From positions 1,364,001 through 1,428,000 of the forward strand of contig NC_061800.1 of NCBI RefSeq assembly GCF_021462225.1: a DNA stretch of 64,000 bases, read 5' to 3'. The DNA comes from Girardinichthys multiradiatus (lineage: Eukaryota; Chordata; Actinopteri; Cyprinodontiformes; Goodeidae). Position numbers and translations under genes: made by a program. The notes under the pieces are model-generated. The model did not search any database. It saw nothing but the letters and a program-made list of their open reading frames with translations, and was not told the DNA's origin. Shown one piece after another: positions 54,536 through 64,000 of the stretch (its first letter is position 1; every line of letters starts with the position of its first letter).

Positions 54536-56687
54536 TATCCTAATGACAACACGTGTCGGGGGAATACGTGGCAATGTTCTGCCAACTGATCTCCAACACT
54601 GGTAAATGAATGTCTGGAAACTCTTATGTGTTTATCTATGGGGTAAGAACGCTGTCAAAAACAAAGTGTATGTAAGGATGGAAATGTGTGCATATTAGTC
54701 AATAGTTGTGCATAAGTAAAATCCAAAAGAGGTATTGTATATTTTCTCTATAAGAATACAGACTAAAATGTTACAGCTTCAAGAAATTACAAACACAAAG
54801 TTCATGTTTACAGTTGTGGTTTATTCTTTATGAATAAAATATGCTATAACAGTTTGTGAATACGATTTATTTTCTTTGAGAATACGAATTTACATCAGCG
54901 ACTTGGTGTCACGTGATCTCAGGCTGGTTAGTGGAGCACAGAGTTAGTCGATTCATGTTGCGTATGTGCTGTCACACTCCTCACCGCCAGTAAACGTAGT
55001 GCCGGAAGGGAGAGAATTCAGTCTAAAAGGAATATTAGGAACAGAGGGGAGATAGGGGGGAAATCAAGCGTATTATAAATTAAGCATTGTTCTTATTTTT
55101 ATGAAATACAAAACTAAAACATAGTGGGTGGAGCTGTACAATGATGTAGAGTAGGTGGCAGTATGGACCTCTGAATTTGTTGCGAACAGCCAGCAGAAGA
55201 AGAGAAGAAGAAGAAGCAGCAGCATTAGCGCCAAAAGAACAGACCAAGAAATTACGGTACAAAGCCAGGTAATGTTAAAAAGTTTATATATGTCTTAACG
55301 TCGTTAATATATGCTCTTGGTCTGTCATCTTGATGCTAGTGCTGCTGCTTCTTCTTCTCTTCTTCTGCTGGCGGTTCGCAACAAATTCAGAGGTGCATAC
55401 TGCCATACATCATTGTATAACTCCACCCATTATATTCCGAGCCTGAGATCACGTGACACCAAGTCGCTGATGTAAATTCGTATTCTCATAGAAAAGAAAT
55501 CGTATTCACAAACTGTTATAGCATATTGTATTCATAAAGAATAAACCACAACTGTAAACTTGAACTTTTTGTTTGTAATTTCTTGAAGCTGTAACATTTT
55601 ATTTTGCATTCTTATTAAGAAAATATACAATACCTCTTTTGGATTTTACTTATGCACAACTATAGACTAATATGCACACATTTCCATCTTTACATACACA
55701 TTGTTTTTGACAGTGTTCTTACCCCATATTTATCATTTTCAAATCATGTCAGAGTTTGTCAATCAACTAAGGCTCTGTCCACAAAAATTTGGATGTAAAA
55801 CTTGAGATGGAGAGGTATTTTTGTAGGAGTGAATAAAGTAAAACAAAATACAGAAAAAGCACACAAATAGTGTGCTTGTTGGCCATGCTATGTTGATATC
55901 ATACCAAGCTTGTATATTCATATGCAATATAGAATTAACCACAGTATTGATCAAGTATATCTGTACACTGTAAAACCCAATAAGTTAATTGAACTAAAAA
56001 CCTTTGGTGAAACTGATTACATCAAATATTTAAAGTAACTGAGAGTCAAAAATAAAAGTTAAATGAGCACACCATTTGTAGTAGGTCTGGATAACTATTT
56101 TTAAGTTACACTGATAAATGTTTTCATGTTAAATACACATTTTTGATTTGGTATTCTTTACTCATTATTTGAGTTTCAAGTACATGTATTAATCAAGCAT
56201 AAAATACTTGCATTTTCTAGCTACTTTTAGGAAATAATATTTAGTTTTCAAATGGTAACCATTTTAAGATTATGGGACTCCATTTTTAAAAATCATCTGT
56301 GTATTAATCTGGATTCAAGAAGAAAAATGTGCTATAAAAAAGTAATTACACATTGTAAAAACACAAGACAGACAATATAAATGTAAGTTACAAATTTATT
56401 GAGTAACTTTAGAAGGCAGCTTGTCTAACAAAATGTCTTAACATTTACATTGTTCCATATAATCAAAAACATTAGTGCAATGGGGGAAAGGGCTGAAATC
56501 ATCGCTCACAATTGACAAATACTGATGGGCAACAGTAATAAATGACAAATGAAATTCCCTTCCATTTAAAAAAAAAAAAAAAAAAAAATCTGGCAAGCCC
56601 AAAGAAATACATCTAATGTTAGAAGAAAACATTTTACAAAACATTCACTAAGCAGAAGCTTACAATGTTAGCAATAAAGAATTTTCA

Positions 56688-58293
56688 CAAGTCCTTCTCA
56701 AAATATTAGCATATTGTGATAAAGTTCATTATTTTCCATAATGTCATGATGAAAATTTAACATTCATATATTTTAGATTCATTGCACACTAACTGAAATA
56801 TTTCAGGTCTTTTATTGTCTTAATACGGATGATTTTGGCATACAGCTCATGAAAACCCAAAATTCCTATCTCACAAAATTAGCATATTTCATCCGACCAA
56901 TAAAAGAAAAGTGTTTTTAATACAAAAAACGTCAACCTTCAAATAATCATGTACAGTTATGCACTCAATACTTGGTCGGGAATCCTTTTGCAGAAATGAC
57001 TGCCTCAATGCGGCGTGGCATGGAGGTAATCAGCCTGTGGCACTGCTGAGGTCTTATTGAGGCCCAGGATGCTTCGATAGCGGCCTTTAGCTCATCCAGA
57101 GTGTTGGGTCTTGAGTCTCTCAACGTTCTCTTCACAATATCCCACAGATTCTCTATGGGGTTCAGGTCAGGAGAGTTGGCAGGCCAATTGAGCACAGTGA
57201 TACCATGGTCAGTAAACCATTTACCAGTGGTTTTGGCACTGTGAGCAGGTGCCAGGTCATGCTGAAAAATGAAATCTTCATCTCCATAAAGCTTTTCAGC
57301 AGATGGAAGCATGAAGTGCTCCAAAATCTCCTGATAGCTAGCTGCATTGACCCTGCCCTTGATAAAACACAGTGGACCAACACCAGCAGCTGACACGGCA
57401 CCCCAGACCATCACTGACTGTGGGTACTTGACACTGGACTTCTGGCATTTTGGCATTTCCTTCTCCCCAGTCTTCCTCCAGACTCTGGCACCTTGATTTC
57501 CGAATGACATGTAGAATTTGCTTTCATCCGAAAAAGTACTTTGGACCACTGAGCAACAGTCCAGTGCTGCTTCTCTGTAGCCAAGGTCAGGCGCTTCTGC
57601 CGCTGTTTCTGGTACAAAAGTGGCTTGACCTGGGGAATGCGGTACCTGTAGCCCATTTCCTGCACACGCCTGTGCACGGTGGCTCTGGATGTTTCTACTC
57701 CAGACTCAGTCCACTGCTTCCGCAGGTCCCCCAAGGTCTGGAATCGGCCCTTCTCCACAATCTTCCTCAGGGTCCGGTCACCTCTTCTCGTTGTGCAGCG
57801 TTTTCTGTCACACTTTTTCCTTCCCACAGACTTCCCACTGAGGTGCCTTGATACAGCACTCTGGGAACAGCCTATTCGTTCAGAAATGTCTTTCTGTGTC
57901 TTACCCTCTTGCTTGAGGGTGTCAATAGTGGCCTTCTGGACAGCAGTCAGGTCGGCAGTCTTACCCATGATTGGGGTTTTGAGTGATGAACCAGGCTGGG
58001 AGTTTTAAAGGCCTCAGGAATCTTTTGCAGGTGTTTAGAGTTAACTCGTTGATTCAGATTATTAGGTTCATAGCTCGTTTAGAGACCCTTTTAATGATAT
58101 GCTAATTTTGTGAGATAGGAATTTTGGGTTTTCATGAGCTGTATGCCAAAATCATCCGTATTAAGACAATAAAAGACTTGAAATATTTCAGTTAGTTTGC
58201 AATGAATCTAAAATATATGAATGTAAAATTTTCATCATGACATGGAAAATAATGAACTTTATCACAATATGCTAATATTTTGAGAAGGACCTG
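56688..58293 (-). mobile_element. Tc1/mariner element, copy 3 (full-length form)
   Basis: The same family in reverse orientation, 1606 bp, without the deletion of copies 1 and 2. The right flank is TA and the left flank CA (probably a mutated TA). Terminal repeats as in the other copies. Confidence 0.92.
56965..57968 (-). pseudogene. Tc1-like transposase, copy 3, single frameshift
   Basis: Minus strand from ATG at 57968 (MGKTADLTAVQKATIDTLKQ) to TAA at 56965 (ISAKGFPTKY). HTH parts: IGCSQSAVSRHLSG and ETSRATVHRRVQEMGY. It retains the segment QVKPLLYQKQRQKRLTLA that copies 1 and 2 lack. One T is missing from the T-run before SDESKF, which splits the gene into two overlapping frames near 57,535. 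DD34E residues are all present (SDES, FQHDLAP, SPDLNPIE). About 335 residues in all, the family's usual length. Confidence 0.93.
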
Positions 58294-58435
58294 TATTTTT
58301 AACAGTATTTAACAATAACAATAGATTTTTATTAAAAAAGAAAAAAAAAATACTTCAAATCCTTCATCATCAGATGGGAAAACTGAATTAAATTACAGTG
58401 ACGCTAATACACTGAAGTATGAAGATTTATACAAG

Positions 58436-58716
58436 GTTCTGATGGAGATTTGTTCCTGGTTCTGATTGAGTTTGGGTCTGATTCTAATAGAGATTTGTTC
58501 CTGGTTCTGATGGTGTTTGGCTGTTTCTGATGGATGATTGTATATGGTTTTCGAAGCTTTATAGAATGTTTGGATGGAGATTTGTTCCTGGTTCTGACAG
58601 AGTTTGGACCTGGTTCTGGTGTAAGACTCCTAACTGGTTCTGATGGAGATTTCCTTTTGGTTCTGATGGAGTTTGGGTCTGGTTCTGATAGAGATTCGTT
58701 CCAGGTTCTGGTGTGC
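58436..58716 (+). repeat. Diverged minisatellite (GTTCTGATGGAGTTTGG units)
   Basis: Irregular repeats of GGTTCTGATGGAGATTTGTT and GTTTGGGTCTGGTTCTGAT type. The period is roughly 60 bp with much variation. Confidence 0.8.
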
Positions 58717-58936
58717 TAGCAGCCTATATGCCAAAGTCTATGAAATTGCCTTTTAAATGTAATGACTGTTGTCTAGGTGTTGAAACAGCAGTACATGCTG
58801 TTTAAGTACCCCACACAAAATGGCCGCCATGTAGTTGCCTCCTATGAAGATGGTCAAAGGGTTAGGGATCGGATCAGATTTAGGCCATTGAAATAAATGA
58901 AAATGAATAGACCTCAAAAAGATAGTAATCCATGAA

Positions 58937-58946
58937 TGTGTGTGTG

Positions 58947-59031
<85 letters not shown>

Positions 59032-59050
59032 TTATGTGTGTGTGTGTGTC
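58937..59050 (+). repeat. (GT)n microsatellite
   Basis: About 50 nearly uninterrupted GT units. Any reading frame through it is an artefact. Confidence 0.97.
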
Positions 59051-59990
59051 CCACTGGCAAAGGGTTAGTGTTATGGTCAGATCCGGGCCATGGAAATGAA
59101 GACAATGAAGGGAAGTCAATGGAAAGTTCTCACAAACAGTCACTAATTATCTGGTGACTGTTTGCTTTGAACACAAAGCAAAAAGTTATTGCTGCAGCTT
59201 ATTGTTTGTTTAACGTTGGTTATATTGTTATCACAGAATTTATCAATATTAACGCAATTAGCATATTTTCTCAGTATTCTGCAGCCCTGATATAATATAT
59301 GATTGCAGTTCCAAGAAATGTTAACCTGATCCTTTGGAGACTTGCATGCAGCGTCTGTAGGGGCATATGAGGGTTTTAACAGAACATGAACAATCAGCAG
59401 ATTACATTTAACTTCTGTTATTTGCTTCATTGTTCAGCATTTCAACCCTGGTGGAATGCTGAATGAGATATGCTGCTATAAATAAAGCTTTTAGAATAAA
59501 ATATCAAAAGGACAGTTCAGCAAAACAATTTGATCTCAGTAGCTTTCTCTATGAGACAGGCTTTAGTGGTGCCCACATCTTTTTTGGTAAGAGTTTCCAG
59601 ACATCCATTTACCAGTGGTGGAGATCAGTTGGCAGAACATCGCCACGTATCCCCCCGACACGTGTTGTCATTAGGATATTTAGAGATTAGTTGTTTGACA
59701 TGACAGTCAGTGCTGTTATTATCATATCTGCACGCAGACGTTATCATTCAGCTCATGAAACTCCATCGGCTCCTCTCATTCAGCGATGCTTTTGTTGATT
59801 CAGGGGAATTGATTATCATTAACTCAATCGAAGGAACAGACTGCCACTGGCTCTTCAGTATGTACTTATTTGTGACCTGCATTGGCACTCTGCTCCAGTG
59901 ATGAGGTGACTGATTTGAAGTTAAAGCTGCTGTCAGTCTGCTTACATTAAGCAGTGAACAAGCATTACTGTGGAGCTGCTCTTCAGTAAG

Positions 59991-60889
59991 TAGTAAGTGT
60001 CGAGGTAGAAAAAATTCACTGGCCATCTGTTAATTCTTTCATTACTCCTCACCTCTCATAGACTCTTTAATTTGGCACCCCAAGGGACAATCCTCAGTCA
60101 GAGATCAGTTGTACGTTTCCACAAGTTTATTAAAACCAATCTGAATTCAGAGAGGGAGACATCACACTTACACGGGTACCTGAAAACGTCTGTGTGTTGT
60201 CTCACTGGGGTGTGTTCCATTCCGTTTTGTACCCCACGTTGCTGTACAGCACCTTTTTTCAGTTACATACACAATCGTTCTATCTGTGGATGTCTCCCCA
60301 ACAAGAGCATTAAAAAAACAGAGATACATTTCATCATTTAATTAAAGAATTGTTTTGCACACATCTTCTAGAAGCTTCTGGGTGAAATAGTTATCAGAGG
60401 TTTCGGTCAAAGCTCAGAGGAGTGGCACACCGCCCCACAAACACTCCTGGCTCCTCATGGTACAGACAGAAAACACCTGCAAGCCATAACCATTAAAAAT
60501 GCACACTCATTATGTTATGATACTAGAAGCAAATGTTAAGGTTTTTTTCTAACTATCAAAAGCATAACTAAAACTCTTAATTAAAATCAATCTATAAGCA
60601 GCAGACTCCCAAATATATCTTAGTCTTAGCTACTAATAATAATGCATTTATATTTCCACATAAGCCTATCAGTGAATTAAGCCTCTCAAAAATAACTTTT
60701 CTCACTTGCCTTTCAGTGCAGATCAGACAAAAAAAAACTAAGAAAAATGTTAATCAAGATTTTTTTTTTTCTCACTTGCCTTTCAGGGCTTCCGTAGTGC
60801 ATCGTCACTTCTGCTGCATGTTAGTTCTGTTGTGGCTTTTGTATTTTTCATTGTTTTGGCTGTTATATCCATGCTGTGGCTTTTGTTTT
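59991..60889. other. Unassigned interval
   Basis: No element or gene recognised. Short frames at 60072-60341 and 60716-60934 have no resemblance to known families. Confidence 0.45.
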
Positions 60890-61150
60890 TCCATTGTGAC
60901 TTGCAGCATTCATTCCCACTGTAGGAGCATGTAGTGACAATGGAAAGTTGCTTGCAATGACTCGTTGACTTTGCAGCATTCCCTCATAATGAGCATGCAT
61001 GTAGTGACAGCTGAAAATAAAACTCCCTTTTAGCTGGAAGAATCCTCTAGCAGAACCAGAAACTGGCTCAGTGCGGGCAGCTTTCGGCCATGAACCGACT
61101 GGGGATTTGAAAATGACAGAGAATACATTAAAAAATCTCAGAAGCATTGA
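60890..61150 (-). mobile_element. L2 LINE 3' UTR fragment, minus strand
   Basis: The reverse complement carries the L2 UTR phrases seen at 63.6 kb (AAAGGGAGTTTT and the CATGCATG.TCA region). Two partly overlapping pieces appear duplicated (the GCAGCATTC phrase occurs at 60905 and 60973). Confidence 0.55.
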
Positions 61151-61329
61151 TCAAGGAGTACTTTCTATGTTAAAGAAAAGTAAAACGTTATTAGCGAAAT
61201 TAGTTTCTTTAATGGCTTCATCTAGTAGAGAAACACAGCTAAACAGATAAGCTCTAAGCCAGTTTTCAAGTACTCACATAGGATGTTTTAAAGGGGGGAA
61301 CTGTACGTTTTATGCTATGCATTTCTCTG

Positions 61330-62055
61330 TACATGTTTGGAGCGTTTTGCCTGTTAGTCAAAAGGCTTGATTTTTGATTCATCTACCCAGAGCATCTTTT
61401 TTCACATTTGCTGTGTCCCCTATGTGGCTCTTGGCAAACAGCAAATGGGACTTCTAATAGCTTTCTTTCAACAACGGCTTCCTTGTTGCCTCTCCTCCAT
61501 GAAGGCCAGAGTTGTGGAGTGCATGAATAATGGGTATAGATTCTCTCAACTGAAGAGTAGATTTCAGCAGCTCCTCTTGTTACCTTGGGTCTCTTGGCTG
61601 CTTCTCTGATTAATGCTCTCTTTGCCCAGCATGTCAGTTGAGGTGGATGGCCATGTCTTGGTAGGTTTACAGTTGTGCCATACTCTTTCCATTTTCAACT
61701 GATGGATTGAACAATGTGAAAAGTGTGTGAAAAGTTTAAAGCTTGAGATATTGCTGTATAATCAAAATCTGGCTTTAAAGTTTTATAAATTTTTCTCTCT
61801 GACCTGTCTGCTGTTTATTGGTTCCTCCATGATGATGATGATTGTTAAATAATCTTTAATAATCCTTTTATGCATTTATAGAACAGTTGCAGTTATACTG
61901 AGATTAAATACACAGCTGGACTCTTGTTGCTTGTCTAATTAGATAACATCTGAAGGCAAATATTAGCACTTTAATTTATTTAGGGTTATCAGAGTGATGA
62001 GGGTGAATACTTATGAATCGCACAATTTTCAGATTTTGTTTTGTTGAAAAAAAGT
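61330..62055 (-). mobile_element. Tc1-like element of a second family, strongly decayed
   Basis: Minus-strand remnants of a Tc1 transposase: HQLKMERVWHNCKPTKTWPS region, ESINQRSSQ, EERQQGSR and LWVDESKIK, with stops in every frame. The right end (GGTGAATACTTATGAATCGC) is of the type found at the termini of this fish family. Only the N-terminal half and one end can be seen. Confidence 0.65.
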
Positions 62056-62594
62056 AAAACTATCATTCTAAACTAATGCTTGTTAAATAGACCTCAGCTT
62101 CTTTAATAACTAAAATAACTTTACATGTACTATCTTTAAGTAACATTAAGTTATTGTCATTGCTTATAAGGGTTTTACTAGTCTTAATTATGTAACTTGA
62201 ACCTATTTTGTTTCCTTTCCAATACTGTGACCGCAGCATATTGGTTAAGAGCTCTGTTAATTTAATTTGAATTGTGTGATGAAAATAAATGAATTCATTC
62301 ATTCATTTGTAAACAACAACTGTGGTTTTAAAGTAAAAGGTGAAAAGATGTCCAAGATGCATACTGATGTCTCATTGTGGCCTATATGAGGTTAATTTTC
62401 AATACATTTTTATGGACTTAAAAAAAGGACTAACTTACAGTATTTTGAGGAATGGATCATTTTCCATTCACTTTACAGTTTCATTATTTTATTATTTTGT
62501 GTTGTTATAAAACAGTGCCACATTATTTCTTGCTTTTTTTAGTCTATTAATGATTTTGTACAGTGTTGATTTCCTGAACAATTCCATCTATCCA
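62056..62594. other. Unassigned AT-rich interval
   Basis: No element or gene recognised. Confidence 0.5.
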
Positions 62595-63724
62595 GCAATA
62601 CCTGCTCAGCCTTCACCTGATTCAAAATGCTGCAGCAAGAGTTCTGATGAAAATTAAAAAGAGAGATCATATTTCCCCTACTTTAACTTCCCTTAATTGG
62701 CTCCTTGTTAAATCCAGAATAGAATTTAAAATTCTCCTCCTCACATTTAAAGCCCTTAATGATCTAGCTCCATCATACATCAGAGATCTGATTGGTCCAT
62801 ATGTTCCTAACAGAGCACTTCGTTCTCAGACTGCAGGTTTACTGGTGGTTCCTAGAGTCTCTAGAAGTAGAATTGGAGGCAGATCCTTTAGTTATCAGGC
62901 TCCTCTCCTGTGGAACCAGCACCCAGTTTTAGTCCGTGAGGCAGACACCCTGTCTACTTTTAAGGCTAGGCTTAAAACTTTCCTTTTTGATAAAGCTTAT
63001 AGTTAGAGTGGCTTAGTTTATCCTGAGAAATCTGTGTAGTTATGCTGCTATAGGCATAGGCTGCTGGAGGACATAATGACCACTTTCACCCTCTTCGCTA
63101 CATTCTCACACTACTCTCCAATTTTGCATTACTTGCTGTTATTTCAGCTTTTAACTTTGTTCTCTTTTCTCTTCCTAGAAGCTACACCTGGCCTGACTCT
63201 GTGTCTACCTGTGACAGCTTTCTGGAGAGGGGCATTGTCCAAGCTTCTGCTGGCAACAACTTAATGCTCACCCTCTACCGATGATACACATGGCCCTATC
63301 ATTCAGTTTAACCCTTTTCTCTCTCCTAGACATGGTGATTGACTGAGCTTAACTGTAACTAACTGTATGTGTTCTCTTTCAGACTCTATCCTTAAAAACT
63401 GGCTCAGAGTTTATCTGTTCTTTCTTTCTAGGTGAAACGACTAAAGGAGCTACATCCATTAACATTTAATTTTCCTTCTCATAGAAAGGACTCCTGGATC
63501 AGTGCTTCTGTGTTCTCTTTGTGTCTCTCCTGTGTTCTGTCAAACCCCCAGTCGGTCGTGGCAGATGGCCGCTCACACCGGGCCTGGTTCTGGTTCTGCT
63601 GGAGGTTTCTTCCTGTTAAAAGGGAGTTTTTCCTCTCCACTGTCGCTACATGCATGCTCAGTATAAGGGATTGCTGCAAAGTCAACGCCAGTGACTGTCC
63701 ACTGTCTCCGAGTGGCTGATGCCA
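62595..63724 (+). mobile_element. L2 LINE 3' fragment with long 3' UTR
   Basis: End of ORF2 (LNWLLVKSRIEFKILLLTFK, ALNDLAPSYIRDLIGPYVPN, RQTAGLLVVPRVSRS-type block, FKARLKTFLFDKAYS then stop at about 63006) followed by about 720 bp of 3' UTR. The extreme 3' tail is missing. It serves as the uninterrupted reference for the Harbinger target site. Confidence 0.85.
62647..63006 (+). pseudogene. L2 ORF2 C-terminal region
   Basis: An open stretch of 119 codons that ends at the natural L2 stop. It corresponds to the region C-terminal of RT. It has no catalytic residues and is 5' truncated. Confidence 0.8.
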
Positions 63725-64000
63725 GTTCAATACAGGGCTAACTTAGAGACACACAAGACAGACCACCATACACTCACACACACAACTAAAAACTTTCATT
63801 GACACAAACATGCATGTCCTTTGATTGTGGGAGGAAGCGGAAACTCGCCCAAGTACACTAGGACGTTCTTGCTTTGATATAACAAAGCTAATTGTCAATC
63901 AACCATGCTTGCCAACCGCAGTGCCAGATGTAATCACAGCTGTTGATATGAAGACAAAAATGTGTATAGGTCAAGAAAAAAGTATATGTCTACAATTATT
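63725..64000. other. Unassigned right edge
   Basis: No element recognised; contains a CA-rich patch near 63770. Confidence 0.5.

Larger units (their letters stand above)
55739..59585. other. 3.85-kb insert in the palindrome's right arm
   Basis: AT-rich, without a recognised coding region of its own. It contains Tc1 copy 3, a diverged minisatellite and a long GT microsatellite. Its borders are known only from comparison with the left arm; no terminal repeats were recognised. Confidence 0.5.
52655..59990. repeat. Large imperfect palindrome (foldback-like), arms interrupted by insertions
   Basis: Left arm 52680-52966, 54538-54930 and 55115-55251. Right arm 55316-55437, 55437-55738 and 59586-59960, each the reverse complement of its partner. 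The centre is 55252-55315. The left arm is interrupted by Tc1 copy 2 and by about 180 bp at 54930-55114. The right arm is interrupted by 3.85 kb (55739-59585). Shared landmarks are GACAACACGTGTCGGGGG, GATCACGTGACACCAAGTCG and GCTGCTGCTTCTTCTTC. It could be a transposon with very long inverted repeats or a local inverted duplication. No transposase belongs to it. Confidence 0.8.

Noticed and set aside
58880..59143. His-Thr repeat protein
   Set aside because: Translation of a GT/CA microsatellite.

Overview
This window looks like a euchromatic but transposon-saturated segment of a teleost fish genome. The evidence is the repeat community: Tc1-like elements with the usual fish terminal repeats, L2-type LINEs with the typical fish 3' end, a PIF/Harbinger element of the fish Myb-plus-transposase type, a BEL/Pao element, hAT elements and several retrovirus-like LTR families. 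Many introns, AT-rich spacers and microsatellites also fit. I found no host gene that I can name with confidence and no tRNA, rRNA or CRISPR locus. Almost every recognisable coding stretch belongs to a mobile element and almost all are broken.

Layout. 1-2.3 kb: decayed BEL/Pao gag-protease (minus). 2.66-4.73 kb: an internally deleted hAT with an 8-bp target duplication. 6.2-8.0 kb: a hAT-like MITE split by a Tc1. 8.2-10.2 kb: LINE fragments. 10.2-13.6 kb: LTR-like debris and unassigned sequence. 13.6-20.5 kb: an L2 LINE split by a 5.05-kb Harbinger element with about 1-kb inverted arms built partly of 20-bp repeats. 20.9-26.1 kb: LTR pieces, L2 pieces and a rearranged retrovirus-like element (ERV-B) with an inverted leader duplication. 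28.97-29.43 kb: a solo LTR. 31.6-36.0 kb: the best preserved retrovirus-like element (ERV-A), with LTR, primer site, gag, protease and the start of RT. 36.0-44.4 kb: two copies of a non-coding family with a hairpin terminus, one carrying Tc1 copy 1, separated by about 3 kb of unassigned sequence. 46.8-52.2 kb: a minus-strand LTR-element pol (ERV-C) fused to a LINE, then a twin-primed L2 carrying a solo LTR. 52.7-60.0 kb: a large imperfect palindrome whose left arm holds Tc1 copy 2 and whose right arm holds a 3.8-kb insert with Tc1 copy 3. 60.9-63.7 kb: L2 and Tc1 remnants.

How the parts relate. Nesting can be ordered because several empty sites survive inside the window: for Tc1 copy 1 in the second hairpin-family copy, for Tc1 copy 2 in the other palindrome arm, and for the 51.3-kb solo LTR and the Harbinger in other L2 copies. 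Copies 1 and 2 of the Tc1 family share an internal deletion, so they were probably moved by a transposase supplied in trans.

Most notable signals: (i) five hairpins at 23229-23392 with different paired stems but an almost invariant GYCG-N-AA-R loop, downstream of a tRNA-Tyr-like primer site, which look like a retroviral leader RNA element; (ii) an LTR with a polypurine tract on one side and a primer site on the other; (iii) a gag stop in a UGA-CUA-G readthrough context in ERV-A, plus an unassigned segment of about 190 codons between protease and RT; (iv) the long-armed Harbinger with a 6-bp target duplication; (v) the 52.7-60.0 kb palindrome.
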